Source: JBOGZD01 sp050697155
Lineage (GTDB): Bacteria > Actinomycetota > Thermoleophilia > Solirubrobacterales > 70-9
Direction of reading: 5' to 3'
Length of the DNA stretch: 8,463 nucleotides
Assembly (NCBI GenBank): GCA_050697155.1
Contig: JBOGZD010000124.1
Span: 1-8,463 of the forward strand
Position numbers and translations under genes: made by a program
The notes under the pieces: generated by a model
Database searches by the model: none
What the model was told of the DNA's origin: nothing
What the model saw: the letters and a program-made list of their open reading frames with translations, nothing else
In this document: positions 1 to 5,723 of the stretch, in pieces
Layout: each line of letters opens with the position of its first letter
How positions within the stretch are numbered: the stretch's first letter is position 1

Positions 1-126
1 CGTCGGCGATCACCTGCCGGCTTCAGGGCCGCTCGCTGTTCGCCTATCTGGTCGAGGTCTCCCAAGCCTCCATCCGCGGTCAGCCCGCGCCCGCGCTGGT
101 CTGAGCCGGACCGACTGAACGCTTAC
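1..126 (+). mobile_element. Right end of an IS66-family insertion sequence
   Basis: This stretch holds the tail of an IS66-type transposase (stop at 102-104) and then 22 non-coding bases ending in CGCTTAC at 120-126. Read inward from that end the sequence is GTAAGCG. IS66-family inverted repeats begin with GTAA, commonly GTAAGCG, and the transposase usually ends a few tens of bases inside the terminus. Both fit. The left end lies outside the window. If the element is intact, the 8 bases after the end (CAATTTCG, 127-134) should recur just before its left end, because IS66 elements duplicate 8 bp on insertion. The exact terminus is inferred from the motif, not from a pair of repeats. Confidence 0.62.
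3..104 (+). CDS. IS66-family transposase, C-terminal fragment (cut by window edge)
   Basis: Thirty-three residues and a TGA stop are visible, running from the window edge in the frame beginning at base 3. The readable core is CRLQGRSLFAYLVEV, then a segment ending RGQPAPALV. IS66-type transposases typically end in a Cys-Arg-x-Gln-x-x-Ser-x-Phe-x-Tyr-Leu helix followed by a small Gly-x-Pro-x-Pro-(S/A)-Leu tail, and this matches closely. The DDE catalytic core would lie upstream, outside the window, so whether the transposase is functional cannot be judged. The nearby GTAAGCG-type end supports the call independently. The other two frames give only low-quality peptide here. Confidence 0.7.
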   Translation, partial: SAITCRLQGRSLFAYLVEVSQASIRGQPAPALV

Positions 127-455
127 CAATTTCGCGCTCTGAGCTGATCCGTTCGTACCCGGCGAAGTGGCGCCGCCGGGTCTTCACGCCGGCGCTGCGC
201 TCGATCCGGATCGAGCGCGGACGTCCGTACGACCTCAGGCACTCGTTCGCGTCGCTGCTCCTTCACGAGGGGCGCAGCGTGATCTACGTTGCTCGCCAGC
301 TCGGCCACGGCGCCGGACTGACGATGCGGACCTACGGGCACGTGATCGAGGAGCTTGAGGATCGGCCGCAGCTGCCGGCAGAGGACGCGATCCGCGAGGC
401 GCGGGATGCCCTGGACGCCCCTGCGCCCGTCCCGGTTTCGACCAGCCCTCTATGA
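127..455 (+). pseudogene. Tyrosine recombinase/integrase, C-terminal catalytic remnant
   Basis: The open frame, codons starting at positions divisible by three, encodes the C-terminal half of a phage/island-type tyrosine recombinase. It contains RPYDLRHSFASLL (box II, HxxR-like, about 222-260), VARQLGHG (the LGH motif, about 291-314) and TYGHV with the candidate nucleophile tyrosine near 331-342. It then runs through an acidic/Ala-rich tail to TGA at 453-455. Recognisable family sequence starts near the WRRRVF segment (168-185). No ATG, GTG or TTG start precedes box II, and the N-terminal SAM-like domain and first catalytic Arg are missing. The break coincides with the predicted IS66 end at 126, so the simplest reading is an integrase gene interrupted by that IS. 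The 5' part should lie left of the IS, outside the window. Its stop overlaps the stop of the convergent Fic gene (450-455). Confidence 0.78.
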
Positions 456-1637
456 AGCGGGCTCAGTGGTTCCCTCGTTGAGCCGGGCGAGGTACTCGTC
501 GTAGACGTAGAGCTTTCCGCGTTGCCGGCCGGTGACCTCGCGCAGGATCTTTGCCTCTTCAAGACGTCTTACGGCGGCGTAGACGGGAGGGTCGCTTAGC
601 CCTAGGGCCTTCGCTGCCGTGGGGGGCCGAAACACGACGAACCGCGATGCCAGATCGTGCACGCGGAGGGCAGTTGCGGCGGCACGACCGAAGCCATGAA
701 TGGTCTGCCTGTCTCGCTCGATCATGTGGACCAGTTCGCGCGTGGTCGCCGTTGTTGATTCGGCAACCTCGACCACACCCTCCAAGAAGAACCGGAGCCA
801 CGCTTCCCAGGCTCCTTCGGTGCGGATTCTCTGAAGGTGGTCGTAGTAGTCGTCGCGGTTCTGCTTCAGATAGAGACTGAGGTACAGCAGGGGTCGCTTG
901 AGGACGCCATCGACGACTAGGAGAAGCGTGATCAGGAGGCGGCCAACTCGTCCGTTCCCATCGAGAAACGGGTGAACGGTCTCGAATTGCGCGTGAGCCA
1001 AGGCGGCCTTGATCAGGATCGGCGTCCGCTCGGGCTCATCGTGCAGAAACTTCTCGAGATCACTCATTGCCGGCTCGACCTCTTGCCAGGGCGGTGGGAC
1101 GTACCGGGCGAGTGAAGGCCGAGAGCCGCCGATCCAGTTCTGCTCACGACGAAATCGCCCAGGAGTCCTTTGCGAGCCCCTGGCCGAGCTCAGCAGCAAG
1201 CCGCGGACGTCCCTGAGCAGCCGATTACAGAGAGGCAATTCACCGGACTGGATCTTCTCGAGGCCGTGGTTCATAGCGGCGATGTAGTTCGAGGTCTCGC
1301 GCGCGTCGCTGATGGGTACTCCGGGCGCGGCGTCCGCCTCGAAGAGGAGCAGGTCGGAAAGCGATGACTGCGTCCCCTCGATCTGGGAGGACAGCACCGC
1401 CTCCTTACGGACATAGGTGTAGAGGAACTGATCGGGGTCTGGCAGCAGCAGCGTGATGCCATCCAGACGCCCGAGGGCTTGATTCGCCTCGTCAAGAAGC
1501 GCCTGTAGCTCGGCCTCGATCTCGACCGGCGGATCAGGTGGAAGCGCGCGAGGATGAAAAGTCGAATAGCCATCCGACCCCGACTCGGCAACGCGGAACT
1601 CGCCCGATCGTGTGCTTGCTTGCTGCGCTGTAGCCAT
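450..1637 (-). CDS. Fic-domain protein (AMPylase family) with N-terminal inhibitory helix and C-terminal winged helix
   Basis: This is a complete Fic protein of about 395 residues. The signature HPFLDGNGRVGR is at about 222-233: His222 is the catalytic base, and the DGNGR loop binds the nucleotide phosphates. The usual AxAHAQFETV helix precedes it. An S-x-x-x-E-G motif at 83-88 (SSQIEG) matches the inhibitory helix of Fic proteins whose inhibitor is in their own N-terminal domain, so activity is probably autoinhibited. Residues 33-113 fit the Fic_N region. Residues 309-387 look like a winged helix-turn-helix with PTAAKALGLS at the turn. The family mostly transfers AMP to protein hydroxyl groups; the target here is unknown. 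I chose the ATG at 1637; a TTG two codons upstream (1643) is also possible, and neither has a clear ribosome site. Codon use is visibly less GC-rich than in the right-hand genes: bases 841-900 are 55% GC, against 68% for 7381-7440. Together with the adjacent integrase this points to horizontal acquisition. Confidence 0.92.
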   Translation of the reverse strand: MATAQQASTRSGEFRVAESGSDGYSTFHPRALPPDPPVEIEAELQALLDEANQALGRLDGITLLLPDPDQFLYTYVRKEAVLSSQIEGTQSSLSDLLLFEADAAPGVPISDARETSNYIAAMNHGLEKIQSGELPLCNRLLRDVRGLLLSSARGSQRTPGRFRREQNWIGGSRPSLARYVPPPWQEVEPAMSDLEKFLHDEPERTPILIKAALAHAQFETVHPFLDGNGRVGRLLITLLLVVDGVLKRPLLYLSLYLKQNRDDYYDHLQRIRTEGAWEAWLRFFLEGVVEVAESTTATTRELVHMIERDRQTIHGFGRAAATALRVHDLASRFVVFRPPTAAKALGLSDPPVYAAVRRLEEAKILREVTGRQRGKLYVYDEYLARLNEGTTEPAS

Positions 1638-1667
1638 AGGCAATCGATCGCTTAGGTCGGCGAAAGC

Positions 1668-1700
1668 TTACTAAGCGAAACGGCGATTTCGATTACTAAG
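1668..1700 (-). promoter_or_regulatory. Operator-like repeats upstream of the Fic gene
   Basis: Read on the minus strand, CTTAGTAA occurs twice (1693-1700 and 1668-1675), 25 bp apart. The second copy extends to CTTAGTAAG, a near-palindrome around its central base. Between the copies lies a perfect inverted repeat, CGAAA-6 nt-TTTCG (1676-1691). The block lies 30-65 bases ahead of the Fic start, where an operator or promoter would be. The Fic protein's own winged helix is a possible binder, which would mean autoregulation. The repeats are directly visible; the function is inferred. I could not place a convincing -35/-10 pair. Confidence 0.4.
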
Positions 1701-1797
1701 GTCTCGCCTATGCAAGCGAGCCCTTCCTTAGGAGGAGTCGGTCCAAGGCCGGCATGTAGCCGTTTCGTACCTCTCGAGGAGCGCGACGGAAGGAGGA

Positions 1798-1813
1798 GCA
1801 GCGAAACCGCTGC
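1798..1813 (-). terminator. Possible terminator hairpin downstream of tRNA-Arg
   Basis: A perfect 6-bp stem, GCAGCG / CGCTGC, with a 4-base loop begins 10 bases after the 3' end of the tRNA on the minus strand. It is followed by a pyrimidine-rich run (CTCCTCCTTCC) rather than a true T tract. The position suits termination or 3'-end protection of the tRNA transcript, but the missing T run makes it weak as an intrinsic terminator. Confidence 0.35.
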
Positions 1814-1823
1814 AAATGCGCTA

Positions 1824-1897
<74 letters not shown>

Positions 1898-1903
1898 TCT
1901 GTT

Positions 1904-1931
1904 CTATTAAGCCACACCTTGCGACTTCGCA
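1904..1931 (-). promoter_or_regulatory. Candidate promoter of tRNA-Arg
   Basis: On the minus strand TAATAG (1904-1909) is a plausible -10 element six bases before the tRNA 5' end. TGCGAA (1926-1931) lies 16 bases further upstream as a possible but poor -35. The -35 also forms part of a small palindrome, TGCGA-CT-TCGCA (1920-1931). The short AT-rich -10 stands out in otherwise GC-rich DNA. The spacing would start transcription at or just before the mature tRNA end. Confidence 0.42.
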
Positions 1932-1989
1932 GCCTGGCCGACCCGGCCGATGACGGAGGGGCCCCTACGGGACCCGTGCGCGGCGGATA

Positions 1990-2018
1990 CGGACGCCAAT
2001 GCCGATCGGACATAGGAT
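1990..2018 (+). promoter_or_regulatory. Candidate promoter for a leaderless dehalogenase transcript
   Basis: TAGGAT at 2013-2018 fits the TANNNT -10 consensus of actinobacterial sigma-70-type promoters. CGGACG at 1990-1995 shares GAC with TTGACA at 17-bp spacing. Seven bases after the -10 is exactly the G of the GTG start (2025), which would give a leaderless mRNA. Upstream is a perfect inverted repeat, ACGGG-A-CCCGT (1967-1977), that could be an operator. This is pattern matching only. Confidence 0.3.
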
Positions 2019-2024
2019 GCGACC

Positions 2025-2963
2025 GTGGCGCGGGTCGTCGACTGGACCTTCGAGGGAACGTGGCCGTACGAGGCGAGGTGGTTCGACTCCCCCGACGGCC
2101 GCATGCACTACGTCGACGAGGGGCCAGCCGACGGGCGACCGGTCGTGATGGTGCACGGCAACCCCACCTGGGGTTACCTGTACCGCAACTTCATCCCGCC
2201 CCTGGTTGAGGCGGGCCACCGAGCGATCGTGCCCGACCATCTCGGCTTCGGGCGCTCCGACAAGCCGAACGATCCCGAGCTCTATCGGGTTCCCCGGCAC
2301 GCAGAGCGGCTCGACGCGCTGCTCGAGTCGCTCGATCTCACGGGCGCGACCGTGGTCCCGCAGGACTGGGGAGGCCCGATCGGGCTCTCGTGGGCGATCA
2401 GGCACCCGGAGCGGGTAGACGGGCTCTTCATCCTCAACACCTGGGCGCATGGCTGGAAGCCCGAGCGACTACCCCCAGGCAAGAAGAAGGTCCCGCTGCC
2501 GCTGCCCCTGCGCCTGTTCCGGACGCCGGGGGTCGGCGAGGTGCTCGTCAAAGGACTCGACGCGTTCAAGCGCGGGTTTCTCTTCGGGCAGGGCGTCGTG
2601 CACAGCGAGCGCCTCACCCCGACCGTCAAGCGCGCCTACCGCTCGGTGCACCGGGGCTGGTCTGAGCGGACCGCAATCCTAGTCTTCCCGCGCGAGATCC
2701 CGATCACCAACGAGGGTCCGGTGCTCGCGATGAACACCGAGATCGAGGAACGGCTCAGGCAGAACTTCCGCTCCGGCAAGGCCGTCCACGTCACCTGGGC
2801 GATGAAGGATCCCGCCTTCGTGCCCGAGTACTTGGAGACCCTCTGGCTCGACACCTTCCCGGACGCCAAGGTGACCAGGCTTGCGGACGCGGGCCACTAC
2901 CTCCAAGAGGACGCCCACGAGCGCATCGCGCCGGAGCTGGTGGCCTTCGTGAGTGGGCTGTAG
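2025..2963 (+). CDS. Haloalkane dehalogenase-like alpha/beta hydrolase
   Basis: The 312-residue protein has the alpha/beta-hydrolase fold features of haloalkane dehalogenases, which hydrolyse carbon-halogen bonds to an alcohol and halide through an Asp-ester intermediate. HGNPTW (44-49) supplies the oxyanion hole and a halide-binding Asn46. QDWGG (113-117) supplies the nucleophile Asp114 and halide-binding Trp115. MKDPAF (260-265) places the acid Asp262 after the strand that follows the cap domain, and AGHYLQED (289-296) supplies the base His291. Cap helices occupy about 140-215. The position equivalent to the Glu acid of the LinB/DhaA group carries Asn/Thr (LNTWA, 137-141), so the triad is Asp-His-Asp with an Asn-Trp halide pair. 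That combination is the one described for subfamily III. No signal peptide is seen, so it is probably cytoplasmic. The start is GTG, with only a weak AGGA seven bases upstream. Other alpha/beta hydrolases share the fold, but the Asp-Trp nucleophile pair argues for a dehalogenase. The natural substrate is unknown. Confidence 0.88.
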   Translation: MARVVDWTFEGTWPYEARWFDSPDGRMHYVDEGPADGRPVVMVHGNPTWGYLYRNFIPPLVEAGHRAIVPDHLGFGRSDKPNDPELYRVPRHAERLDALLESLDLTGATVVPQDWGGPIGLSWAIRHPERVDGLFILNTWAHGWKPERLPPGKKKVPLPLPLRLFRTPGVGEVLVKGLDAFKRGFLFGQGVVHSERLTPTVKRAYRSVHRGWSERTAILVFPREIPITNEGPVLAMNTEIEERLRQNFRSGKAVHVTWAMKDPAFVPEYLETLWLDTFPDAKVTRLADAGHYLQEDAHERIAPELVAFVSGL

Positions 2964-2964
2964 A

Positions 2965-2980
2965 GGCCGCCGGCTCGGCC
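2965..2980. terminator. Weak hairpin between convergent genes
   Basis: Only 21 bases separate the dehalogenase stop from the stop of the convergent minus-strand gene. They contain GGCCG, a 6-base loop and CGGCC, a 5-bp perfect stem usable from both directions. There is no T tract on either side, so a role in termination is only suggested by position. Confidence 0.22.
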
Positions 2981-2984
2981 GACC

Positions 2985-3647
2985 CTACTCCGGCTCCGCG
3001 TACAGGCTCTCGGAGGCGATCTGCTGCACCCGGCGGTCCCAGAGCTTGACCTCGAGGTAGAGCTCGTCGCCGAAGCCCTCGACCGCGTCGACGGCGACGA
3101 GCGTGAACCGGCCGTCCTTGACCGCGACCTGGTCGAGGACCTCGCCCTCGAGCTCGGCGGTGGCGGCGACCGCGCCGCGGACTAGGGGCAGGCCCCAGAC
3201 CAGGGTCACGTCGCCGCCGCGCCCACCATCGGCGCGCCACCGGCCGACCACGTCATCGTTGAGGTCGATCCGCCACTCGGGGTTCTGATCGGCGGTGACG
3301 TCGGTGAAGTCGCCTCTGGCGCGCAGCTCGGCCGGCTCGCCGTCCTCCGGACGCTCGAATGAGACCCAGCCGAAGTACTCGGGCAGGATCGCCTCGGCTT
3401 CGTCCTCACCGCCCCCGGCCGGCACGGTGGCGCGCGCGGAGGCCGGGACGTAGACCCGGCCACCCCAGGCACGCTCGGGGAACCAGCGCACGGTGTCCGG
3501 GTCGACCGGCGAACCCGCCTCGGCGGCATGGGGCTGGCAGGCGGCGGCGAACTCCTCGGCGAGACGCTCGGCCCAGCGGCCGTAGGGCTGTCCCTCCTGT
3601 GGGGAGTCCGCGATGAAGCGGGGAAATGGGCGACGGATGGGTGGCAC
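2985..3647 (-). CDS. Conserved-looking hypothetical protein, acidic, function unknown
   Basis: I do not recognise this family. The protein is about 220 residues, soluble-looking (no signal peptide, no membrane segment) and strongly acidic. The N-terminus is basic/Pro-rich (PPIRRPFPRF), followed by an amphipathic helix (YGRWAERLAEEFAAAC) and an aromatic patch (VRWFPERAWGGRVYVP). The second half alternates short beta-prone segments such as TLVWGLPLV and RFTLVAVDAV with turns, ending in an Asp/Glu-rich tail. Coding quality is good throughout. The start is uncertain. I prefer the GTG at 3647, which makes the protein begin at PPIRRPF. A TTG at 3677 adds ten residues and has a GAGGG only two bases before it, and the frame remains open back into the end of galT. 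It lies about 100 bases downstream of galT on the same strand and could be co-transcribed. No metal-binding Cys/His cluster or nucleotide-binding loop is visible. Confidence 0.72.
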   Translation of the reverse strand: MPPIRRPFPRFIADSPQEGQPYGRWAERLAEEFAAACQPHAAEAGSPVDPDTVRWFPERAWGGRVYVPASARATVPAGGGEDEAEAILPEYFGWVSFERPEDGEPAELRARGDFTDVTADQNPEWRIDLNDDVVGRWRADGGRGGDVTLVWGLPLVRGAVAATAELEGEVLDQVAVKDGRFTLVAVDAVEGFGDELYLEVKLWDRRVQQIASESLYAEPE

Positions 3648-3745
3648 GACGCCGCCACAGTAGCCGCCCGGGCGCAACGCCCTCTGTTCGAGTCGCAGTA
3701 CGAGTCGCTCCAGCGAGAGCTCCGGAACATCGAGTCGCGCTTCGC

Positions 3746-4753
3746 CTAGCCGCCCTCGAGCGCCGCGCGCAGGTCGGCCGCCGCCCGCTCGGGCGGATAG
3801 ACGTTGATCGGCACCCCCGTGCCGAGCTCGAAGCCGGCGTCGACGGTCAGGCGCGGGCGCAGATCGAGGTGCCAGCAGAACTCGTCGGTCCCGCGGGGCG
3901 CCGTGCGGACCCAGAGGTTGAGCTGCGGCAGGGCGCCGAGGACGGCCTCGAGCGCCCGCAGGGCGGTGGCGACCATCGGCGCGCCGACGTCGTCGCCCTC
4001 GAACCGAGGCGCCGGGCGGCGAGGGACGATCCGCAGCTCGAACGGCGAGCGCGACGCCCAGGGGCAGATCAGCATCGCGTCGTCGTCGATCGCCACCAGC
4101 CGCTCGCGGCGGCGCACCTCCTGGGTGGCGACGTCGGCGAGTAGGTGGCCGCCCATCGTGCGCTCGTGGTAGGCGGCCGAGCGCTCGCGCTCGCGCGCGA
4201 TCTCCGCGGGGACGAAGCCCAGCGCGTAGAGCTGCGCATGGCTGTGCTCGAGCGAGGCCCCGGCTTCGGCGCCCTCGTTGACGATCAGGTGCACGCAGGC
4301 GGCGTCGGCGTGGGCGCGGATCCGCTCGCGCCAGGCAGCGATCGCCTCGGCGAGGCGCTCGGTCGAGAGTTGGGTGAGCGAGGTGGCGTGCTCGGGGGCG
4401 TGCACGATCACCTCGTGGGCCCCGGTCGCGGGCTGGGACTCGAACAGGTTCGGCTCCCCGCGCCCACCGACGGAAAGCGGCGGCGCCTCCGCCGCGCCCG
4501 CTACCGCCGGGTAGAGGTTCGGCACCGAGCGCTGGGTCCAGCCGGGGGTATCGGGCTGGCCGCCTGCCGGGCGCGCCGCCCAGACCTCGGCCGGGGTGCG
4601 GTCCTCCCGGCCCTCGCAGAACGGGCAGGTCTCGGCCGCGTCGGGACGCGCCTCAGGCGGCGCCGGGGCGAACGCGTCCGGGCGCTCGGCGCGGCCCGGG
4701 GCGAGGATCGCCCGCAGGCCCGTGAGCTGGTCGATTCGAACCTCCGGGTTCAT
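3746..4753 (-). CDS. galT: Galactose-1-phosphate uridylyltransferase
   Basis: This 335-residue enzyme of the HIT superfamily belongs to the Leloir pathway: UDP-glucose + galactose-1-phosphate gives glucose-1-phosphate + UDP-galactose, in the cytoplasm. CPFCEG (43-48) supplies two zinc-type cysteines. VPNLYP (77-82) and HEVIVHAPEH (113-122) are typical, with His113 a further metal-ligand candidate. The catalytic block is EHSHAQL (169-175), with His172 as the uridylylated nucleophile and Gln174 conserved. The canonical motif is HPHxQ, so here the Pro is Ser. The C-terminal half repeats the HIT fold and carries the usual FELGTGVPINVYPPERAA ending. The related plant ADP-glucose phosphorylases share this architecture, so the nucleotide-sugar substrate is likely but not proven. 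No other Leloir gene is in the window. The ATG at 4753 has no evident ribosome site and lies inside one arm of a large palindrome (4745-4907). The stop at 3746-3748 is about 100 bases before the next gene. Confidence 0.9.
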   Translation of the reverse strand: MNPEVRIDQLTGLRAILAPGRAERPDAFAPAPPEARPDAAETCPFCEGREDRTPAEVWAARPAGGQPDTPGWTQRSVPNLYPAVAGAAEAPPLSVGGRGEPNLFESQPATGAHEVIVHAPEHATSLTQLSTERLAEAIAAWRERIRAHADAACVHLIVNEGAEAGASLEHSHAQLYALGFVPAEIARERERSAAYHERTMGGHLLADVATQEVRRRERLVAIDDDAMLICPWASRSPFELRIVPRRPAPRFEGDDVGAPMVATALRALEAVLGALPQLNLWVRTAPRGTDEFCWHLDLRPRLTVDAGFELGTGVPINVYPPERAAADLRAALEGG

Positions 4754-4907
4754 CGTCGTGGGTGCGGTCGTGCGATGCCGAGCAAAAGTCGAGGCAGCCT
4801 AGGACGCAGGGAGCGAAGCGTGCCTACAGCACGCGAGCGACCGAGGACGACGGCTCGCGAAGACTTGCAGCCGGCAGCGCGCGGGCGCACTCGCGGCGAT
4901 GAACCCG
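4745..4907. repeat. 163-bp imperfect palindrome between slipin and galT
   Basis: The plus strand from 4745 to 4790 matches the reverse complement of 4862-4907 at 34 of 46 positions by hand count. The outermost 11 bases (CGGGTTCATCG) are identical. The midpoint of these arms is 4826. At that same midpoint sits a perfect 6-bp stem, GCGTGC / GCACGC (4818-4823 and 4829-4834), around the loop CTACA. The material between arm and stem is poorly paired and instead contains directly repeated GAGCG and AGGACG words. The palindrome fills the gap between the slipin stop (4911) and galT, and its left arm covers the first three galT codons. It could be a dispersed intergenic repeat, a miniature mobile element, or a transcript structure controlling galT. 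No flanking direct repeat is evident. Confidence 0.7.
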
Positions 4908-4910
4908 AGG

Positions 4911-5723
4911 TCAGGGCCCAGGGGGGCGCGGCGGCGGAGGCTGGTCGCTCAGGGGCGCCGTCGTCGCGGGGCCGCTGCCGGGAACGAACGCCTTCAACAG
5001 GTCGATCGGCAGCGGGAAGACGATCGTCGTGTTCTGGTTCACGCCCATCTCGAGCAGCGTCTGCAGGTAGCGAAGCTGGAGCGTCGCCGGGTTCTGGCTG
5101 ATGATCTCGGCCGCCTGGCCGAGCTTCTCCGCGGCCTGGAACTCGCCGTCGGCGGCGATTACCTTCGCGCGGCGCTCGCGCTCGGCCTCGGCCTGGCGGG
5201 CGATCGCGCGCTGCATCTCCTGGGGCAGCTCGACGTCCTTGACCTCGACCGTGCTCACCTTCACGCCCCAGGGCTCGGTCTGCTCGTCGATGATCCGCTG
5301 CAGCTCGAGGTTGAGCCGCTCGCGCTCGGCCAACAAAGCGTCGAGCTCGGCCTTGCCGAGCACCGACCGCAGCGTCGTCTGCGCGATCTGCGAGGTCGCG
5401 AGCAGGAAGTTCTCGACCTCGGTGATCGCCTTGTTCGGGTCGACGACGCGGAAGTAGGCCACGGCGTTGACCCGCACCGTGACGTTGTCCTTGGTGATCA
5501 CCTCCTGCGGCGGCACGTTCAGGGTCACCGTCCGCAGGTCGACCCGGACCATCTGGTCGATGATCGGGATCAGCAGGATCAGCCCCGGCCCCTTCTGGGC
5601 GATCAGCCGCCCCAGCCGGAAGATCACGCCGCGCTCGTACTCGCGCAGGATCCGGATCGCGGCGCTGAGCAAGATCAGCAGGAAGATCGCGAGGACGCCG
5701 AGAATCGCCAGGGTTACGCTCAT
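4911..5723 (-). CDS. Slipin (stomatin/prohibitin-like SPFH-domain membrane protein)
   Basis: The 270-residue protein has one N-terminal membrane segment (about 4-23), then REYERGVIFRLGR (27-39), the hallmark opening of stomatin/slipin SPFH domains. The domain runs to about 185 and includes KGPGLILLIPIID, VDLRTVTLNVPPQEVITKDNV and PWGVKVSTVEVKDVELP. A charged helix rich in Ala, Glu and Arg (about 165-210) should form a coiled coil and drive oligomerisation. Near the C-terminus NTTIVFPLPIDLL (231-243) is a short hydrophobic stretch, followed by a Pro-rich tail (PPPPRPPGP). Slipins form ring-like assemblies on membranes and are linked to microdomain organisation and membrane-protein quality control. 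Its ATG abuts the nfeD stop (TAGATG) and it has a strong ribosome site inside the end of nfeD, so the two are translated together. It is distinct from QmcA/HflK/HflC by its short length and operon partner. Confidence 0.94.
   Translation of the reverse strand: MSVTLAILGVLAIFLLILLSAAIRILREYERGVIFRLGRLIAQKGPGLILLIPIIDQMVRVDLRTVTLNVPPQEVITKDNVTVRVNAVAYFRVVDPNKAITEVENFLLATSQIAQTTLRSVLGKAELDALLAERERLNLELQRIIDEQTEPWGVKVSTVEVKDVELPQEMQRAIARQAEAERERRAKVIAADGEFQAAEKLGQAAEIISQNPATLQLRYLQTLLEMGVNQNTTIVFPLPIDLLKAFVPGSGPATTAPLSDQPPPPRPPGP

Noticed and set aside
559..880. Two overlapping frames (plus 551-880, minus 559-801) inside the Fic gene.
   Set aside because: Both are Arg/Ser-rich shadows of a Fic gene whose frame holds clear family motifs.
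3528..3749. A 73-residue plus-strand frame ending in a helical, well-biased stretch (FESQYESLQRELRNIESRFA).
   Set aside because: Most of it is antisense to the hypothetical protein's N-terminus, and the minus-strand frame over the same bases is equally open. No start signal is seen. Not excluded, but not supported enough to list as a gene.
4733..4743. GATTCGAACCT, identical to 11 bases of the tRNA T arm on the plus strand, considered as an att core.
   Set aside because: It encodes the conserved VRIDQL start region of galT, the match does not extend, and no mobile gene is next to it.
4145..5101. A 318-codon plus-strand frame across galT, the palindrome and the slipin end.
   Set aside because: Antisense shadow with Arg/Gly/Ala-rich composition. 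It crosses two real genes and the palindrome, and has no recognisable motif.
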